A stretch of DNA of 64,000 nucleotides from Rutidosis leptorrhynchoides (taxonomy: Eukaryota > Streptophyta > Magnoliopsida > Asterales > Asteraceae), in the NCBI RefSeq assembly GCF_046630445.1, contig NC_092339.1, positions 314,525,501-314,589,500 of the forward strand. Direction: 5' to 3'. Below, piece by piece: positions 1 through 12,650 of this stretch; the first letter of the stretch is position 1, and each line of letters opens with the position of its first letter. The position numbers and the translations under genes were made by a program. Under the pieces are notes generated by a model that was given only the letters and a program-made list of their open reading frames with translations, was not told the origin of the DNA and did not search any database.

Positions 1-399
1 CGGTTTGGTTAATGCGGTTTTTTGCTCACCCTTACAACCAGTGGTGATTCTAGGATAAAGACTCAATGATATCTTATACAATTTAATTGGTACCTTGTAA
101 AGTTTTTTTATTTATAGAAAATGGCTATTTACCTCTATAAAATCACTAATTATAAAAATATATGTGGTTCCATCTATAAATTTAATGGTGCCCTAGAATA
201 TTTTTGTAATAACCCGTCCCACATCAGCTTTAGTAATAAAGTCTGAGTCTCTTATAAGGTAACTCTCATTTTTACAAGACGCGGCGCGTTTGGGGCTACA
301 AGCACAAGAAATCCCGTCAGGAACTGTGAAATTAAGCGTGCTCTGCGCGTGGTAGCCAAGAAAAAGACGATTATTATTTAACAACTGGATATCATATCA
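1..399. other. Unassigned AT-rich sequence
   Basis: I see no gene, repeat array or recognisable element here. The short open frames have no codon pattern or motif that I recognise. It may be flanking DNA of the LINE relic that starts near 400. Confidence 0.4.
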
Positions 400-971
400 C
401 AAAATGGCATAAAATGATCCCCATTAAGGTAAATATCTCTGTTTGGAGACTCTTAAATGATAGGATCCTTACATGTATCCGTCATGTGGGGTTGGTGGTG
501 AATCCCGTATCATATTTTTATTCACTGTAACACATCGGTGATTCTTTGGAGGCGTGTTTGCATTTGGGTTGGAATCGTGTGGCCCTCAAATTTTGACTCC
601 ACCAATGACCTCTTCACATGGGTTGAAAACATGTTTCGTTCTCACACTCAAAAAGATAGATTCTATCGTATTGTTGCAGCTACTCTTTAATGGATTTGGA
701 GATTCCGAAACGATATAATTCATGATGCGCGTGACATCAAGAATAGCGACTTATTCGATTGTATTAGACAGTGGCTTATTCTTGGTTAAAAGCTATAAGC
801 AAAATCGCACCGGATTAGAACACGTTTTTTTGTAATCCTTTGTAATTGTCTTTTTCATTTTTTCTTTTTGGTCCTAGCATCTTGCTAGTCCCTTCTTCGT
901 ATTTTTGTATTTGTATCTTTTAGTTCCTTATAAATGAAAAGCCGTTCCAAAAAAAAAAAAAAAAAAAAAAA
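400..971 (+). mobile_element. LINE 3' fragment with poly(A) tail
   Basis: This is the tail end of a non-LTR retrotransposon (plant L1 type), 5'-truncated and decayed. The zinc-knuckle region after the reverse transcriptase can be read in broken frames: KVNISVWRLLNDRILT near 430-475, then the typical terminal block with WIWRFRNDIIHDARD near 690-735. A T-rich 3' untranslated segment follows and ends in 23 A residues (949-971). There is no endonuclease or reverse transcriptase. I could not identify a target-site duplication. Confidence 0.8.
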
Positions 972-999
972 GAATTTTAGTATTATTTTATATAGAAAC

Positions 1000-1642
1000 T
1001 TTTTTTTTTAATAAGTTTAAATGACCACACTTTGTTCTAAGTAACTAGCCGCTGCATACTTCTTGTCGCGATCATTAACCAAAAGACCCCAATCAGAGAA
1101 CCATGAAACCTGACGATCCCTCGCATATAAAAATAGGCATGCCACGGTTAAGTCATTGTCGAACTTTATGCTAAATCTCTTGATTATAATCGCAACCAAA
1201 AATACATGATTCAATGTTTTAATCCGGTGTGCACATCCCGGACACCCAATAGACTTAATTTCCAATCCTTTTGAACTTAATTCAAGTCTGGTTGGAAGCA
1301 TATATCCAACCTGAACCTCCACATAAAAATGTTAACTTTTTGCGGTAAAGCTTAACACCAATTCGTATTAGGGGTAATGGATAGACCAATATAATTGTCA
1401 ATAAGCTTTCTAGTTGTATTAATTAACTTCATAAATACCTTTAGCACCTCCACTCCAGCGCCAAGCATCACGAGCGTCAAACAATCTTGTCTATTGCAAT
1501 TTTATCAACCAAGTTGTTCAAAGCCTACATGTTTCTTTTATCCTACTTCAGTCTAATAGTGACCATCTCCAAGATCAGCCCTCCACACCTCTTCAATCCG
1601 CAAGACAACCATCTGACTCGATCTCCAAATGAAATAAACGGT
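1000..1642 (-). mobile_element. LINE relic, zinc-knuckle region
   Basis: On the minus strand the sequence reads as the end of a LINE ORF2 in broken frames. A DAWRWSGGAKGIYEV block lies near 1430-1475 and matches the D-x-W-x-W spacer that follows plant LINE reverse transcriptases. Next come KVNIFMWRFRLD and then MLPTRLELSSKGLEI with GCPGCAHRIKTLNHVF (about 1200-1345), the zinc-knuckle segment. The open stretch at 1017-1322 is part of it. At least one frameshift separates the two blocks. The copia element at 1648 is inserted at its upstream end. A T run at 1001-1009 could be a decayed tail. Confidence 0.65.
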
Positions 1643-1647
1643 TTTAC

Positions 1648-1929
1648 TAAAATAACTAAAGACTTGTTGTAAATGGAAGTTTAGTAAACAAATTAAAATA
1701 TGAAATAAACAACTGAAAACAAAATGTGTATTCGATTGATTTTATTATGAATCACATGCATTGGTTTAAATACAAACAAAAAAGTAAAGAACATTAAATG
1801 CTAGATTTAAAAGAGATATCCTACAATCTTTATATTAAATACAAGATATCTATAATTTGGAAATATCCCATAAATCAAGGGATTATAATATCCCATAAAT
1901 CAAGGGATTATGTTGCACTAATTTTAACA
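1648..1929 (-). repeat. 3' LTR of the copia element
   Basis: This is the direct repeat of 11943-12224, the same length and about 96 percent identical by eye. It abuts the TTTAC duplication at 1643-1647. On the minus strand it begins TGTTAAAATTAGTGC. It contains a short tandem repeat, CCCATAAATCAAGGGATTAT, near 1866-1914. Confidence 0.9.
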
Positions 1930-4311
1930 CTCCCCCTTAGTGCAAAGTCTCGATCAAAAATCCCCAACGCTTCTCGAAATTCCATGAACTTGGTTTTCAT
2001 TAGAGCTTTAGTAAAGATGTCGGCTACTTGAGCATTTGTCCTTACGTTTGCTAGCTCGATCTCCCTTCTAAGGTCCTTTTCACGAATAAAATGATATCTC
2101 ATTTCTATATGCTTAGTACGGGCATGAAACACAGGATTCGAAGCAAGCTTGATTGCACTTTCATTGTCACATTTCAATTTGACAACATAATCTACTTTTT
2201 CAAGTATGTCACCAATCAATCTTCTTAACCAAATACATTCTTGAGCCGCCATTATTGCAGCTATGTATTCTGCTTCCGTGCTAGACAAAGCAACAACATC
2301 TTGCTTCTTGCTACACCATGAAATAACAGCGGAACCCATGTTAAAACAGTAACCGAAGTTGAATGGCGATCATTTGCATCTCCCATCCAATCTGCATCCA
2401 CGAAACCTTTTAACAAAACATTATCACACTTCTTATACCACAAGCCGTGGCCTATTGATCCTTTCACATAACGAAGGATCCTTTTTGCTGCATCAAGATG
2501 AACATTAGTTGGACATTGCATAAATTGTGAAACAATGCCAACCGAGTAAGCAATTTCCAGCCTTGTAATGGTTAGATAGATCAAACTTCCAACCATTTGT
2601 CGGAACAACTTCACATCCTTGAGCTCTTTTCCTTGATCTTTCTTCATTTTGAGATTTGGTTCCATTGGAGTAGTCATAGGCTTTGACTCCCCCATGTTGA
2701 AACGTTCCAAGAGACTTCTTGCATAACCCCTTTGAGAGATAAAGTATCCGTTTTCTAATTTATCAACTTCCAAGCCAAGAAAACATCCAATCTCCCCCAT
2801 ATTCTTCATTTCAAAACGAACCAAAAGATCATCACTTAAACGAGAGATTTCTGACTCGTTTCCTCTGGTGATAATCATGTCATCAACATATAATAACACC
2901 AAAACATGGAAACCTGATTCTTTCTTTACAAACAAACTAAAATCCGCATCAGAAATCTTAAAACCACAAAAGACAAGGTATTGTGCAACCTTACCATACC
3001 AAGCTCTCGGAGATTGTTTCAAGCCATAAAGAGCTTTCTTTAACCGGCACACATATTCTGGAAATTAATTTGAAATGAACCCAATAGGTTGTTCCATGAA
3101 CACCTCACGATCAAGCTCTCCATATAGAAAATCATTTTTCACATCAAGTTGCCACAATTTCCACCCTTTGTAAGCTGCTAGTGAGATTATTGTTCTCACC
3201 GTTACCATTTTAGCCACGGGGCTAAAAGTTTCCTCATAATCAAGCCCATAACTTTGACAAAAGCCACGAGCCACCAACCGAGCCTTGAACCTATTAATGA
3301 TTCCATCCGAGTTCTTCTTCAAACGGTAGACCCATTTGCAAGTAACCGGTTTACATGCTACCGGTTTCTTGACAAGCTCCCAAGTTTTATTCTTTTCCAA
3401 TACATCAATCTCCTCTTGCATTGCTTTTCTCCAATCTGGAGAATCTTTAGCTTCTTCATAACATGTTGGTTCTTCAGTTAAGCCACCTGAAAAGAAACAA
3501 GTTGTGACTGTGTTCACCTCATAGTCACTTAGATGTTTTGGTTGTCTCTTTTCTCTTGTTGACCTTCTAACTTGAGTTGGTATTTCTTCACTAGGTGTCT
3601 CTTCTTGAGTTTGAGAAACACCATCATTCTCACTTTCTTCTTGAGTGTCGAAGCTAGGAAACATAAATTTATAATCTCTATTTTCTTCACCATTTTTGCT
3701 TGATTAAGAAAATTGAGAAGACACTTCATCAAATACCACATCTCTTGAAGTGGTGAACTTCTTTGTTTCTAGATCCATACACCTCCAACCTTTCCTGTGA
3801 GAATCATAACCAACAAAAATACACCTTCGAGCTTTTGGGTCAAGTTTGGTTCGGTTAGATTTTGGAACATGAACATAACAAATAGAACCAAACACCCTAA
3901 AATAGCTTACATTAGGCTTTTCACCATAAGCTAGCTCAAAAGATGATTTTTGTGTATCTGTCCAAGATGGTAACCGATTAGACACATGACAAGCACATTG
4001 AAGTGCTTCCGTCATAGCTCCCTAGGAAACCCCTTGTCATGTAACCAAGATAAGCATATTGAAACAAGGTAAGCAATCTTTCTTTCTGAAACCCCATTTT
4101 GTTGTGGAGTATCCGAACAAGTCATTTGGCGAGAAATACCATTTGTTTTACAATAAGTAAAGAAATCATTTGACATGAATTCTCCACCATTATCACTCCT
4201 AAGAGCTTTTACCTTTCTCCCAAATTCTGATTCTACCGCTTCTTTGAATTCTATGAACTTTGATAAGGCTTCGCTTTTCTCCATTAGGAATTTCACCCAA
4301 GTAAACCGAGA
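1930..4311 (-). pseudogene. copia pol: integrase core, reverse transcriptase, RNase H
   Basis: This is the downstream half of the copia polyprotein on the minus strand. Integrase core residues are seen near 3950-4300 (YSRFTWVKFL, then ALRSDNGGEFMS and PQQNGVSERK). An IN-RT linker with KRQPKHLSDY lies near 3530. Reverse transcriptase follows, with CKWVYRLKKNSDG, KARLVARGF, QLDVKNDFLYGEL and the catalytic block LLYVDDMIIT near 2870-2900. RNase H is marked by ALSSTEAEYIA near 2260-2290 and TKHIEMRYHFIREK near 2080-2120. The pieces are not one intact frame. The upstream edge is the nested insertion at 4317. Confidence 0.88.
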
Positions 4312-5616
4312 ATAGTTGAAGCGACCCGTCCTAATCCATAAGGACGAATACAATAACATATGATTACATCACGAGGTACTTGACCTCTATATGATACATT
4401 TTACAAACATTGCATTCGTTTTTAAAAGACAAACTTTCATTTATATCGAAAGTTGACGGCATGCATACCCTTTCATAATATATCCATCTATAATTGGCTT
4501 AATAATAATCTTGATGAATTCGATGACTCGAATGCAACGTCTTTTGAAATATGTCATGAATGACTCCAAGTAATGTCTCTAATATGAGCTAATGCACAGC
4601 GGAAGATTTCTTTCATACCTGAGAATAAACATGCTTTAAAGTGTCAACCAAAAGGTTGGTGAGTTCATTAGTTTATCATAAACAATCATTTTCAATAATA
4701 TAATAGACCACAAGATACTCATAAATATACGTTCCATGCATAGAGACAAAAATCATTCATATGGATTGAACACCTGGTAACCGACCTTAACAAGATGCAT
4801 ATAGAATATCCCCATCATTCTGGGACTCCCTTCGGATATGATAAATTCGAAGTACTAAAGCATCCGGTACTTTGGATGGGGCTTGTTGGGCCCAATAGAT
4901 CTATCTTTAGGATTCGCGTCAATTAGGGTGTCTGTTCCCTAATTCTTAGATTACCAGACTAAAAAGGGGCATATTCGGTTTAATAATTCAACCATAGAAT
5001 GTAGTTTCGATTACTTGTGTCTATTTCGTAAAACAGTTATAAAAGCAGCGCACGTATTCTCAGTCCCAAAAATATATATTGCAAAAGCATTTAAAAAGGG
5101 AGTAATGAAACTCACTCTACAATATTTTGTTGTAAAAATATTCATACGACGAAACTGAACAATGCAGGGCTGGCCTCGGATTCACGAACCTATATCATTT
5201 ATACGTATATTAACACATATAATGGTAATCGAATAAATTTATGCATTATTATTTAATTAATTGTTTTTTTAATTATGTGTTTCATCAATAACCTAATTAA
5301 TTACGTTTACTAATATTTATTATAAAAATATTAATATAGTTATGTTATATGTAGTAAATATGGTTTTATATAACTAATAGTTATTTGCTAAAATAGTATT
5401 GATAATAATAAATAAAAAGTTGTTTCATCCTATAATAATAATAATAATAGTTATATAAATGATAATTTTTATAAAAATGATACTTTTAATAATAGTGAAT
5501 ACTAATAATAATAACTACAAAAATAATGATTTTTACTAATAATAATAATACTAATATTTATATTAATAACTATAATGATAATACTACTACTAATAATAAT
5601 ACTAATACTTATAATC

Positions 5617-5766
<150 letters not shown>

Positions 5767-5807
5767 GTAATAGTAATAATAATAATAGATATATTACTAC
5801 CTTAAAA

Positions 5808-5893
5808 GCTTTTCCAAAAATAAATGCCCCAATCCTGGCTCGAACCCACAACCTCTCGCTCAACAACAACACCCTCAAACCGTCCCTCTGTAT
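5808..5893 (-). repeat. tRNA-like module, copy 1
   Basis: On the minus strand this reads an A-box-like GGTTTGAGGGTG, about 30 nt of spacer, then a B-box-like GTGGGTTCGAGCC, then GGCATTTATTTTTGG with a T run. Spacing and order resemble the internal promoter of a tRNA or tRNA-derived SINE. It is clearly homologous to copy 2 at 6066-6149. It does not fold into a complete tRNA by eye and is unlikely to be a functional tRNA gene. Confidence 0.45.
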
Positions 5894-6065
5894 CATCATT
5901 TCTATTTTAATTCCCCACTTAAATTTAGTTGACCCTTTACACTTTGATATATAATCTGTAAGCCCTAGTTTATGTGATAGATGACCCAACAAGGTAGCCC
6001 AGCAGCAGAAGAGGGACTCGGCCCAACAGAAGGAAAAAGGATTCGGCCCAACATTTTTCTGGTTC

Positions 6066-6149
6066 TTTTTCTAAAAAGAATGCCATAGCAGGGATTGAAC
6101 CTGTGACCTCATGCTAACACAACACCCCCTTAACCATCCATCCAAATCT
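6066..6149 (-). repeat. tRNA-like module, copy 2
   Basis: The minus strand reads GGTTAAGGGGGTG (A-box-like), a spacer with a GCATGAGGTCAC stretch, GGTTCAATCCC (a near-perfect B-box), then GGCATTCTTTTTAG with a Pol III terminator-like T5. It aligns over its whole length with copy 1 and lies about 250 bp from it, in the same direction, inside the solo LTR. It could be a tandemly duplicated SINE head or an ancient tRNA capture. Confidence 0.5.
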
Positions 6150-7608
6150 GTTTTAATACATATCTGAATTTATTTAAACCCATATTCCTAATCTGTTCAG
6201 CTTAATATCATAACCATCCTCATTTTATATCGTCATCCTATTTGTACATTATCATCATCATAGTTTATACATCATCATCATCCAATATCTATCTTTACTA
6301 ACATCATAAAATCATCATTAACATCATCATACTCCTACGATGGTCATCATCTTCATTGCGTAATACTAAGAATAGAATATTAAGATTAGAATACAGAAAC
6401 AGAAACGTGAAGCTGCGGCAACAGCTGCAGCGAAGGTTGCAGTTCACGCAGGGATTCAATCGGCTAGTTGTTGTAGTTTGATTATAACATCAATTGAATC
6501 ACGGCCCAATAACCAAAGTATATTCATGGCCCAATATATAGCAGCTCGGCCCAAGGTTTAAACAAATTCCCAGTCAACAATTAAAAACGTATGCAATATA
6601 TAAAAAAATTGGGTTATTTGCAAGTGGGTTGCTTGATTCCATATTTGTCAGCCATACATCTTTTCCTTTTTATGACAACCGACAGGAGCAATCATTCTAT
6701 CCTTACCATTAACGCAGTACCTCATCATTTATACTTACTTTATATTAGGACTTGACAACAGCAAAGGTACTGTAGTAGCTCGAACGGGTTGTAGAAAAAC
6801 AGACGTAGAAGTGATGATAAAATTATATTATAGCAGCAACAACAATCAAGTGAACGATAATATGGCTGCAAGAATCCATAACCGTAGCAGGTTTCGATGG
6901 TAAAGGTTATTGGGTTTCATCATGTAGTATTTAGCAATCGAGTATCGGTGTCAACTTGGAACTAGAAATAGAAACGATATAGAACTAGCTGCAGCAACCA
7001 TAGTTGGCGGTCGTAGGGTGGTAGTGGTGATCGTAACCGGTGGTGGTTCAGGGTGGACGAATGTGGTGAGAAGGTGGCGGTTGTGATGGTTGATTGTTGG
7101 GTTATTCGAACAAAGAAACAAAGGTACGAGTTATCGAAAGAGAATAATGAGAGGGACAAAACGAGAGAGAGAAGGGGAGGTGAAGTATGGCGATTTATGG
7201 CGGTTCTTGGTTTGAACGACAAGTAGAAACAATGGGTGTTTAGTGGTGAAATTTGGTGAGTTCTTGGGCGGTTCAAATGGTGGCTCGATGATGAAGAAGA
7301 AAGACAAGGTGACGATGGTTGTATGATCGAACAAGAAAGCGAGACGAGCTGTAGGAATGCAAGATGATTAAATGGTGGTTTGAAGATGATACTCGTCTAA
7401 ATTAGAATCCGAAAGTGAGTAGTGGTGATGGTTCATTTGATAGCAGAGAGAAGAAGATATATATGTTGAATGTATTACTTACAAGTTAATTGATTCGTTA
7501 TACCTTAGTTTAAGAGTCGACATATTGATTGGGCAGGAGAATACAAACAAAAAAAAATAAAGAAGAAAAAGACTTGAAACAGATTATGAAGAAAAAATGT
7601 ACCGATTG

Positions 7609-9456
7609 TGTAACATCCTCAAGTGGGCCTAGATGTAAGATTACTAGATTGCCCTTAAGTTGGTGTTGCGTTATTATATGCTTTTATTTTTATTTAATGT
7701 TTATTATTAATTAATGATGAGATTAGGACCAGTTTGTGACAAGGGTCACAGAACATGTGTGTTTATTTAATTTGGACTTCGTTTGGTTTGCCAAATGATG
7801 TACGAAAGATATCAGATAACTGATAAATACCCGTGTGTCACTCAGTGTGGGAATTAAACCCAATTAAGTGACTAAGTGCTGGCTTCCCTTCTCATTTTCT
7901 AGAAAACTCCCAAACCCTCCCGTACCTTCATCTCTTTCACATACCAAACCCTAATTTCTAATCTTTGTTCTTGAGCTCAAATCATTTACATTTTCGTGTT
8001 CCTTATGATCTACTGATTCTATCAAGGTAAGAATCACAAGTTTTCATGATTTAATCTTCAAGAAAATTGGGTTTTTGTGATAGTTTTTACAAAGTGGGTA
8101 ATTTGGGTCAAAAGAGTTGAATTTGATGTTGTTTGAGTCCAAATCTTGTGGGTTTAAGTTTCTTGATGTATAGTGTCTTAGATTTGGTCAGTTTTGAGGT
8201 AAAAATCGAGCTCTAGAGCAAGAATTGGATGAATTTGGGTGAAACCCGTCACTTTGGGTTCAGCTTCTGCAGATGAACACGGTCGGCCGAGTGTCTCGAG
8301 ACACTCGACCGACTGACTCGACCATCGACCGAGTGAGTGAGACCCACGGCCGAGTGTGTCTGTGAAAGACCATCGACCGAGTGACTTGTCAATCGGCCGA
8401 GTGTGTGTAGACAATCGGCCGACTGTCTCTGACAGTCGACCGAGTGTCTTGGGCAGTGAAAATTTTACCAAGTGTTGATTTCTAGCCGTTATGCTGCCCG
8501 TTTGTATTTTGAGATTTTGATGAAAATTTCAAAAGTGCATAAACTAACAAAATTTCTGACAAAATTTCTATATTTGTGTTATTTGGTGTTTATGGACATA
8601 AACTAACTCGTGCATATGTATTTCTCAGGAGAAAAGGAGAAAGAGAAGGTTCAGTGATTAGATAGCTGAACACCTTCTCGTTTGTTGGTAATCGGTGAGT
8701 GGGACTAACTGTGGAATTTAGTATAGAGTAGCATGTTATATTATGACTGCCATGCTAGTTAGTTGTACTTATTGATATAGTTAGTTAGTTTATTGTGATG
8801 ACTGCATGTTAGTTGATGCTTGTCTGCTGGAGCCCAGTGCGTCCCTATTGTGTGGTAGCCTCGGTAGGAGAGATCAACCTGCGGGTTAGGTTCCTCTGTG
8901 GTAGCCTAGACAGCCGTGGTGTATATATATGTGAATGACGCGTCCGTCGCGTGTGGATTATGTATATACATATGGTGGTGGAGGAACTTCTGGTAAGCCC
9001 CAGCCCGATCAACTGGTGGTTAATGGTTTGGCCGAGCCGCCAGAGTCTCTGTAGACGGCACTTGGGTGATGTTTGTGTGTTAGCTCTTTGTGACATGATT
9101 AGTATAACTGTTCTGTATACTATTGCCTGTGGTTAGTCGTACTCACTTAGCTTCGTGCTAATTCCCCTCCATCTCCTCCCTGCAGGTTATTAGCTTTTGT
9201 AGAGATGATGCTTTTGGGGAGAAGACGGGGCATGCTGATGTTATGTTTGACAGGAGCCAACTCTGATGTGTCTTTTCCTATAAAACTAAACTTTTGTTGA
9301 AACGTCACGTGACACCATATGTATTAGTTAAATGCTAGCTGTCAACTGTTTTGGTTATGTAATTATGATATGTTTATATTATTATAATGGTTTAATTAAC
9401 GTTAATGCTTCCGCCACGTATTTTTTAAAAAAAAAAAAAAATTCAGCGGTGTCACA
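7609..9456 (+). mobile_element. Solo LTR, 1.85 kb, nested in the 4.1-kb solo LTR
   Basis: It begins TGTAACATCC and ends GGTGTCACA, with a perfect GATTG duplication on each side (7604-7608 and 9457-9461). There is no coding content. The plus orientation is inferred from its 3' end, which resembles the 3' end of the outer gypsy 5' LTR. It lacks an obvious copy of the 75-nt motif found in the other long LTRs, so it is probably a different family. It contains a GC-rich repeat cluster (8280-8455) and an A run at 9427-9440. Confidence 0.82.
8280..8455. repeat. Degenerate TCGRCCGAGTG repeat cluster with a perfect palindrome
   Basis: Seven or eight imperfect copies of TCG(A/G)CCGAGTG lie in about 175 bp. 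Most are direct and at least one is inverted. The first two, in opposite orientation, form the perfect 20-bp palindrome CGAGTGTCTCGAGACACTCG at 8288-8307. The cluster is GC-rich inside an AT-rich LTR. Confidence 0.85.
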
Positions 9457-10091
9457 GATTGTTTTGGATGTTTTATAATATTAGAGACAAATTATCAATC
9501 TACTACAGTTGATTACAACTCAAAATGGATCAAGTTATATAATCGCTGTTATATCCTTTAATATTAAATACATTAATAATAATACTTTTAATAATGTTTA
9601 TAATAATTGATAATAATAATAATAACAATTAAATAATAATAATAATACTGATATTAATAATTATTAATATTATTGTTCATAGTGATGTTAAAAATAATAA
9701 TACTATCGGTAATAAAAAATATATTAATATTATTAATAACAATAATAGGGTTAATAGTAATGACATTGAAATAATACTAAATGTTAATACTTGGTGATAC
9801 TACTAATAATAAATAACATTTTAGTTTTAATGATTCTTATAATAATATTTGTAGTTAACATCTTTATTTTTATGATCATAATCTTTTAATTATAATTATA
9901 ACATTAATAATAGTAATAATATTACAATTTCTGATATCAATATCAATCTTAATATTTATTTTTATGGAAGTATTAATAATAATATCATAATCATATTTTA
10001 TATTATATTTTTATATATTAATATTACAATTCATTAGTTATACCCTATTTACTAATCATATATATTTAATATTTAATATTTAATATTAATA

Positions 10092-10096
<5 letters not shown>

Positions 10097-10146
<50 letters not shown>
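10097..10146. repeat. (TA)25 microsatellite
   Basis: About 25 perfect TA units lie near the 5' end (minus sense) of the 4.1-kb solo LTR. Confidence 0.97.
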
Positions 10147-10148
<2 letters not shown>

Positions 10149-10311
10149 AGTGATTGTTCGTGAATCGTCGGGATTAGTCAAAGGTCAAGTGTATACATGA
10201 ACACAGTTCAAAGTTTTTGAGATTCAGTTTGACAGACTTTGCTTATCGTGTCGAAATCAAATAAAGATCAAGTTTAAATTTAGTCAAAAATTTCCGGGTC
10301 GTCACAATAGT

Positions 10312-11866
10312 CATCAATTAACACCATGAAATAGCAATGACCGCTATAACTTGGTGTTTTTGTTGGCCCCATCAAGTCCGTATGAATCAAGTTAAGCAAA
10401 CCTTGTTTTCGATTTGTTGACTTCTTATATGGAAGTCGGTGTGACTTTCCATATTGACATCCTTGGCATATTATTTCCTCACGAACATTCTTTAATTGAG
10501 GAATTCCATCAACTAGTTTATGTGAGAATATCTTTTGCAACATTTGATATCCCACATGGCCTAGTCTAGCATGCTAAATAGCTCCGTTGTCGGTTTGACT
10601 TGTTTTCTTCACATAAGCCTCACCTGCGGAAAACACAAACAAAGAACCTTTCTTTTCTCCCGTGAAAAGAACATCACCCACAATCTCCTTCTCCTTGACA
10701 TTCTCAAGGACCTTCACATCCGTTGGACCAAAAAGAACATATTTTCCAGATTCGGTAATTTGAGGTACCGAAACTAGATTCTTGGTCAATTCAGGAACAA
10801 GATAAACATCTTCCAAAGTAAAAGTATTATTATTAACATCAATAATAGCATTACCTTCCTTTTTAACCGGATGAGTTGAGTTGTCGGCCGTGATTACAAC
10901 TCGATTTTGATTGTGATCTCTAACGTCATGAAGAAGAGTTCCATCACCGGTCACATGATGAGAGCAACCCGAATCAATAATCCATTGATTCTTCTTAATA
11001 ACCGTATCAACGGTAAAATATTGCTCCCATTTGACTTCATCATCATCGTTACTTGAACAAGCCACATTTGCTTTTGTGACTTTAGAACGACAATATTTCT
11101 TAATGTGACCAACCTTCCCGCACTTGTAACATGTGGGAGGTTTCTTCTCATAGTTACTTTTGTAACTAGTTTGCTCTTCTTCTTTTTCTTTGCTAGAAGA
11201 ACCTTTCTTGAAGTTCTTCCCTTTTGAAAACAATACCGCATCATTTTCAAATCCTTTGACCATTTGCTTGGCCAAAGCTTCTTGATTAGAGAGTAAATTC
11301 TCCAATTCTTCAACCAAAGGTTGAGTAGCCCACCCCTGAATAGAGGTTATGAACGGAACATACTCTTTCTTCAAACCGCGAATTAAATATCTTCGCAACC
11401 GAGATTCACTGATTTTCTCGTTTTTATCAATATCTGAAATTTCAGAACAAAGAGTTTTCACCCGTAAGAAATATTCAGAAACTGACATACCTTCTTGTCT
11501 TGATATTGCTAACTCATTTTCCAAGAATTGCAACCGTGCGGTATTTTTCTTGGTAAAGAGTTTCTCAAGAGTATCCCAAACCTCTTTTGGCGAGTTAAGA
11601 TCACGAACGTATTCTATGAACTCTTTGCTAATTGATGTCCTCAACGCAAAGAGAGCCTTCCCACACTTGATCTTCCATTTTCTTCGTGACTCGCCTTATT
11701 CAAGAGTTTCTACGGAAATTATGGCATCACTTCCGGCCACAAGTTCCCATAAGTCTTGACCTTGGAGATAAGCTTCCATACACATTTTCCAATACTTGTA
11801 GTTGTTGCCTACAAGTCTTTCCATACCGTTGATCATACCACCGTTGTTTACATTTGAGACTTCCAT
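10312..11866 (-). pseudogene. copia gag, protease and start of integrase
   Basis: This is the upstream half of the copia polyprotein on the minus strand. It probably starts at the Met near 11866 (MEVSNVNNGG), 63 nt inside a longer open frame. The gag block reads LVGNNYKYWKMCMEAYLQGQ (UBN2/DUF4219-like). A CCHC knuckle, CYKCGKVGHIKKYC, lies near 11090-11135. The protease motif WIIDSGCSHHVTGD is near 10945-10985. The GAG-pre-integrase segment with CQGCQYGKSHRLPY lies near 10430-10475, then the start of the integrase core (FMVLIDDY) where the solo LTR interrupts. The frame is broken. Confidence 0.87.
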
Positions 11867-11929
11867 TTTTGATATCAAGAATTTAGCCTTGTAACTTTGA
11901 GTATTTGCACAAAGATTAATTATAACCAA

Positions 11930-11942
11930 GCTCTAGATACCA
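11930..11942 (-). other. Primer binding site of the copia element
   Basis: The minus strand reads TGGTATCTAGAGC directly next to the 5' LTR, close to the TGGTATCAGAGC complement of the initiator Met-tRNA 3' end used by many plant LTR elements. Confidence 0.8.
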
Positions 11943-12224
11943 TAAAATAACTAAAGACTTGTTGTAAATGGAAGTTTAGTAAACAAATTAAAATATGAAA
12001 TAAGCAACTGAAAATAAAATGTGTATTCGATTGATTTTATTATGAATCACATGCATTGGTTTAAATAGAAACAAAAAAGTAAAGAACATTAAATACTAGA
12101 TTTAAAAAAGATATCCTACAATCTCTATATTAAATGCAAGATATCTATAATTTGAAAATATCCCATAAATCAAGAGATTATAATATCCTATAAATCAAGG
12201 AATTATGTTGCACTAATTTTAACA
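11943..12224 (-). repeat. 5' LTR of the copia element
   Basis: This is the partner of 1648-1929, 282 bp, and abuts the TTTAC duplication at 12225-12229. Confidence 0.9.
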
Positions 12225-12393
12225 TTTACTTTATCATTAACGGACCATCTCCTAACTATTATTAGTTATTTTATGTACATAAAGTTCTACATATCAATTA
12301 TTTATTTACATATTGTGTAGATTTGTCAAATCTCACCTTAGCTCTGAGATACGATTTCCATCCATTATTATATTTATTGTGCAAATACAATTA

Positions 12394-12650
12394 ACTCCCT
12401 CCGTCCCATAATAAGGGTTCTGTTTGACTTTTCAAGGTCTTAATTTCAAAATTCTGACTTCAAATATTTTTATATGTGTTATGTAATATCTTATGAAACT
12501 TATATGAATGGATTTGGTTTTCAAATGTGTTTTCATTGATATAAGTTTCATCAAATATTATATAACACAAATAAAAATATTGGAAGTTAAAATTTGAGAA
12601 GTAAAACCTTGAAAAGACAAACAACCACTTATTATGGGACTGGAGGAGTA
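12394..12650. mobile_element. Stowaway-like MITE
   Basis: The left end, ACTCCCTCCGTCCCATAATA, and the right end, TTATTATGGGACTGGAGGAG, are inverted repeats of the Tc1/mariner Stowaway type. The TTTGACTTTTCAAGGTCTT arm is also inverted (near 12423 and 12605). At about 257 bp with no coding content, it is a non-autonomous DNA transposon. The usual TA duplication is not clean. Confidence 0.85.

Noticed and set aside
6066-6149. Functional tRNA gene
   Set aside because: Boxes are present, but I cannot fold a full cloverleaf and there are two diverged copies inside an LTR.
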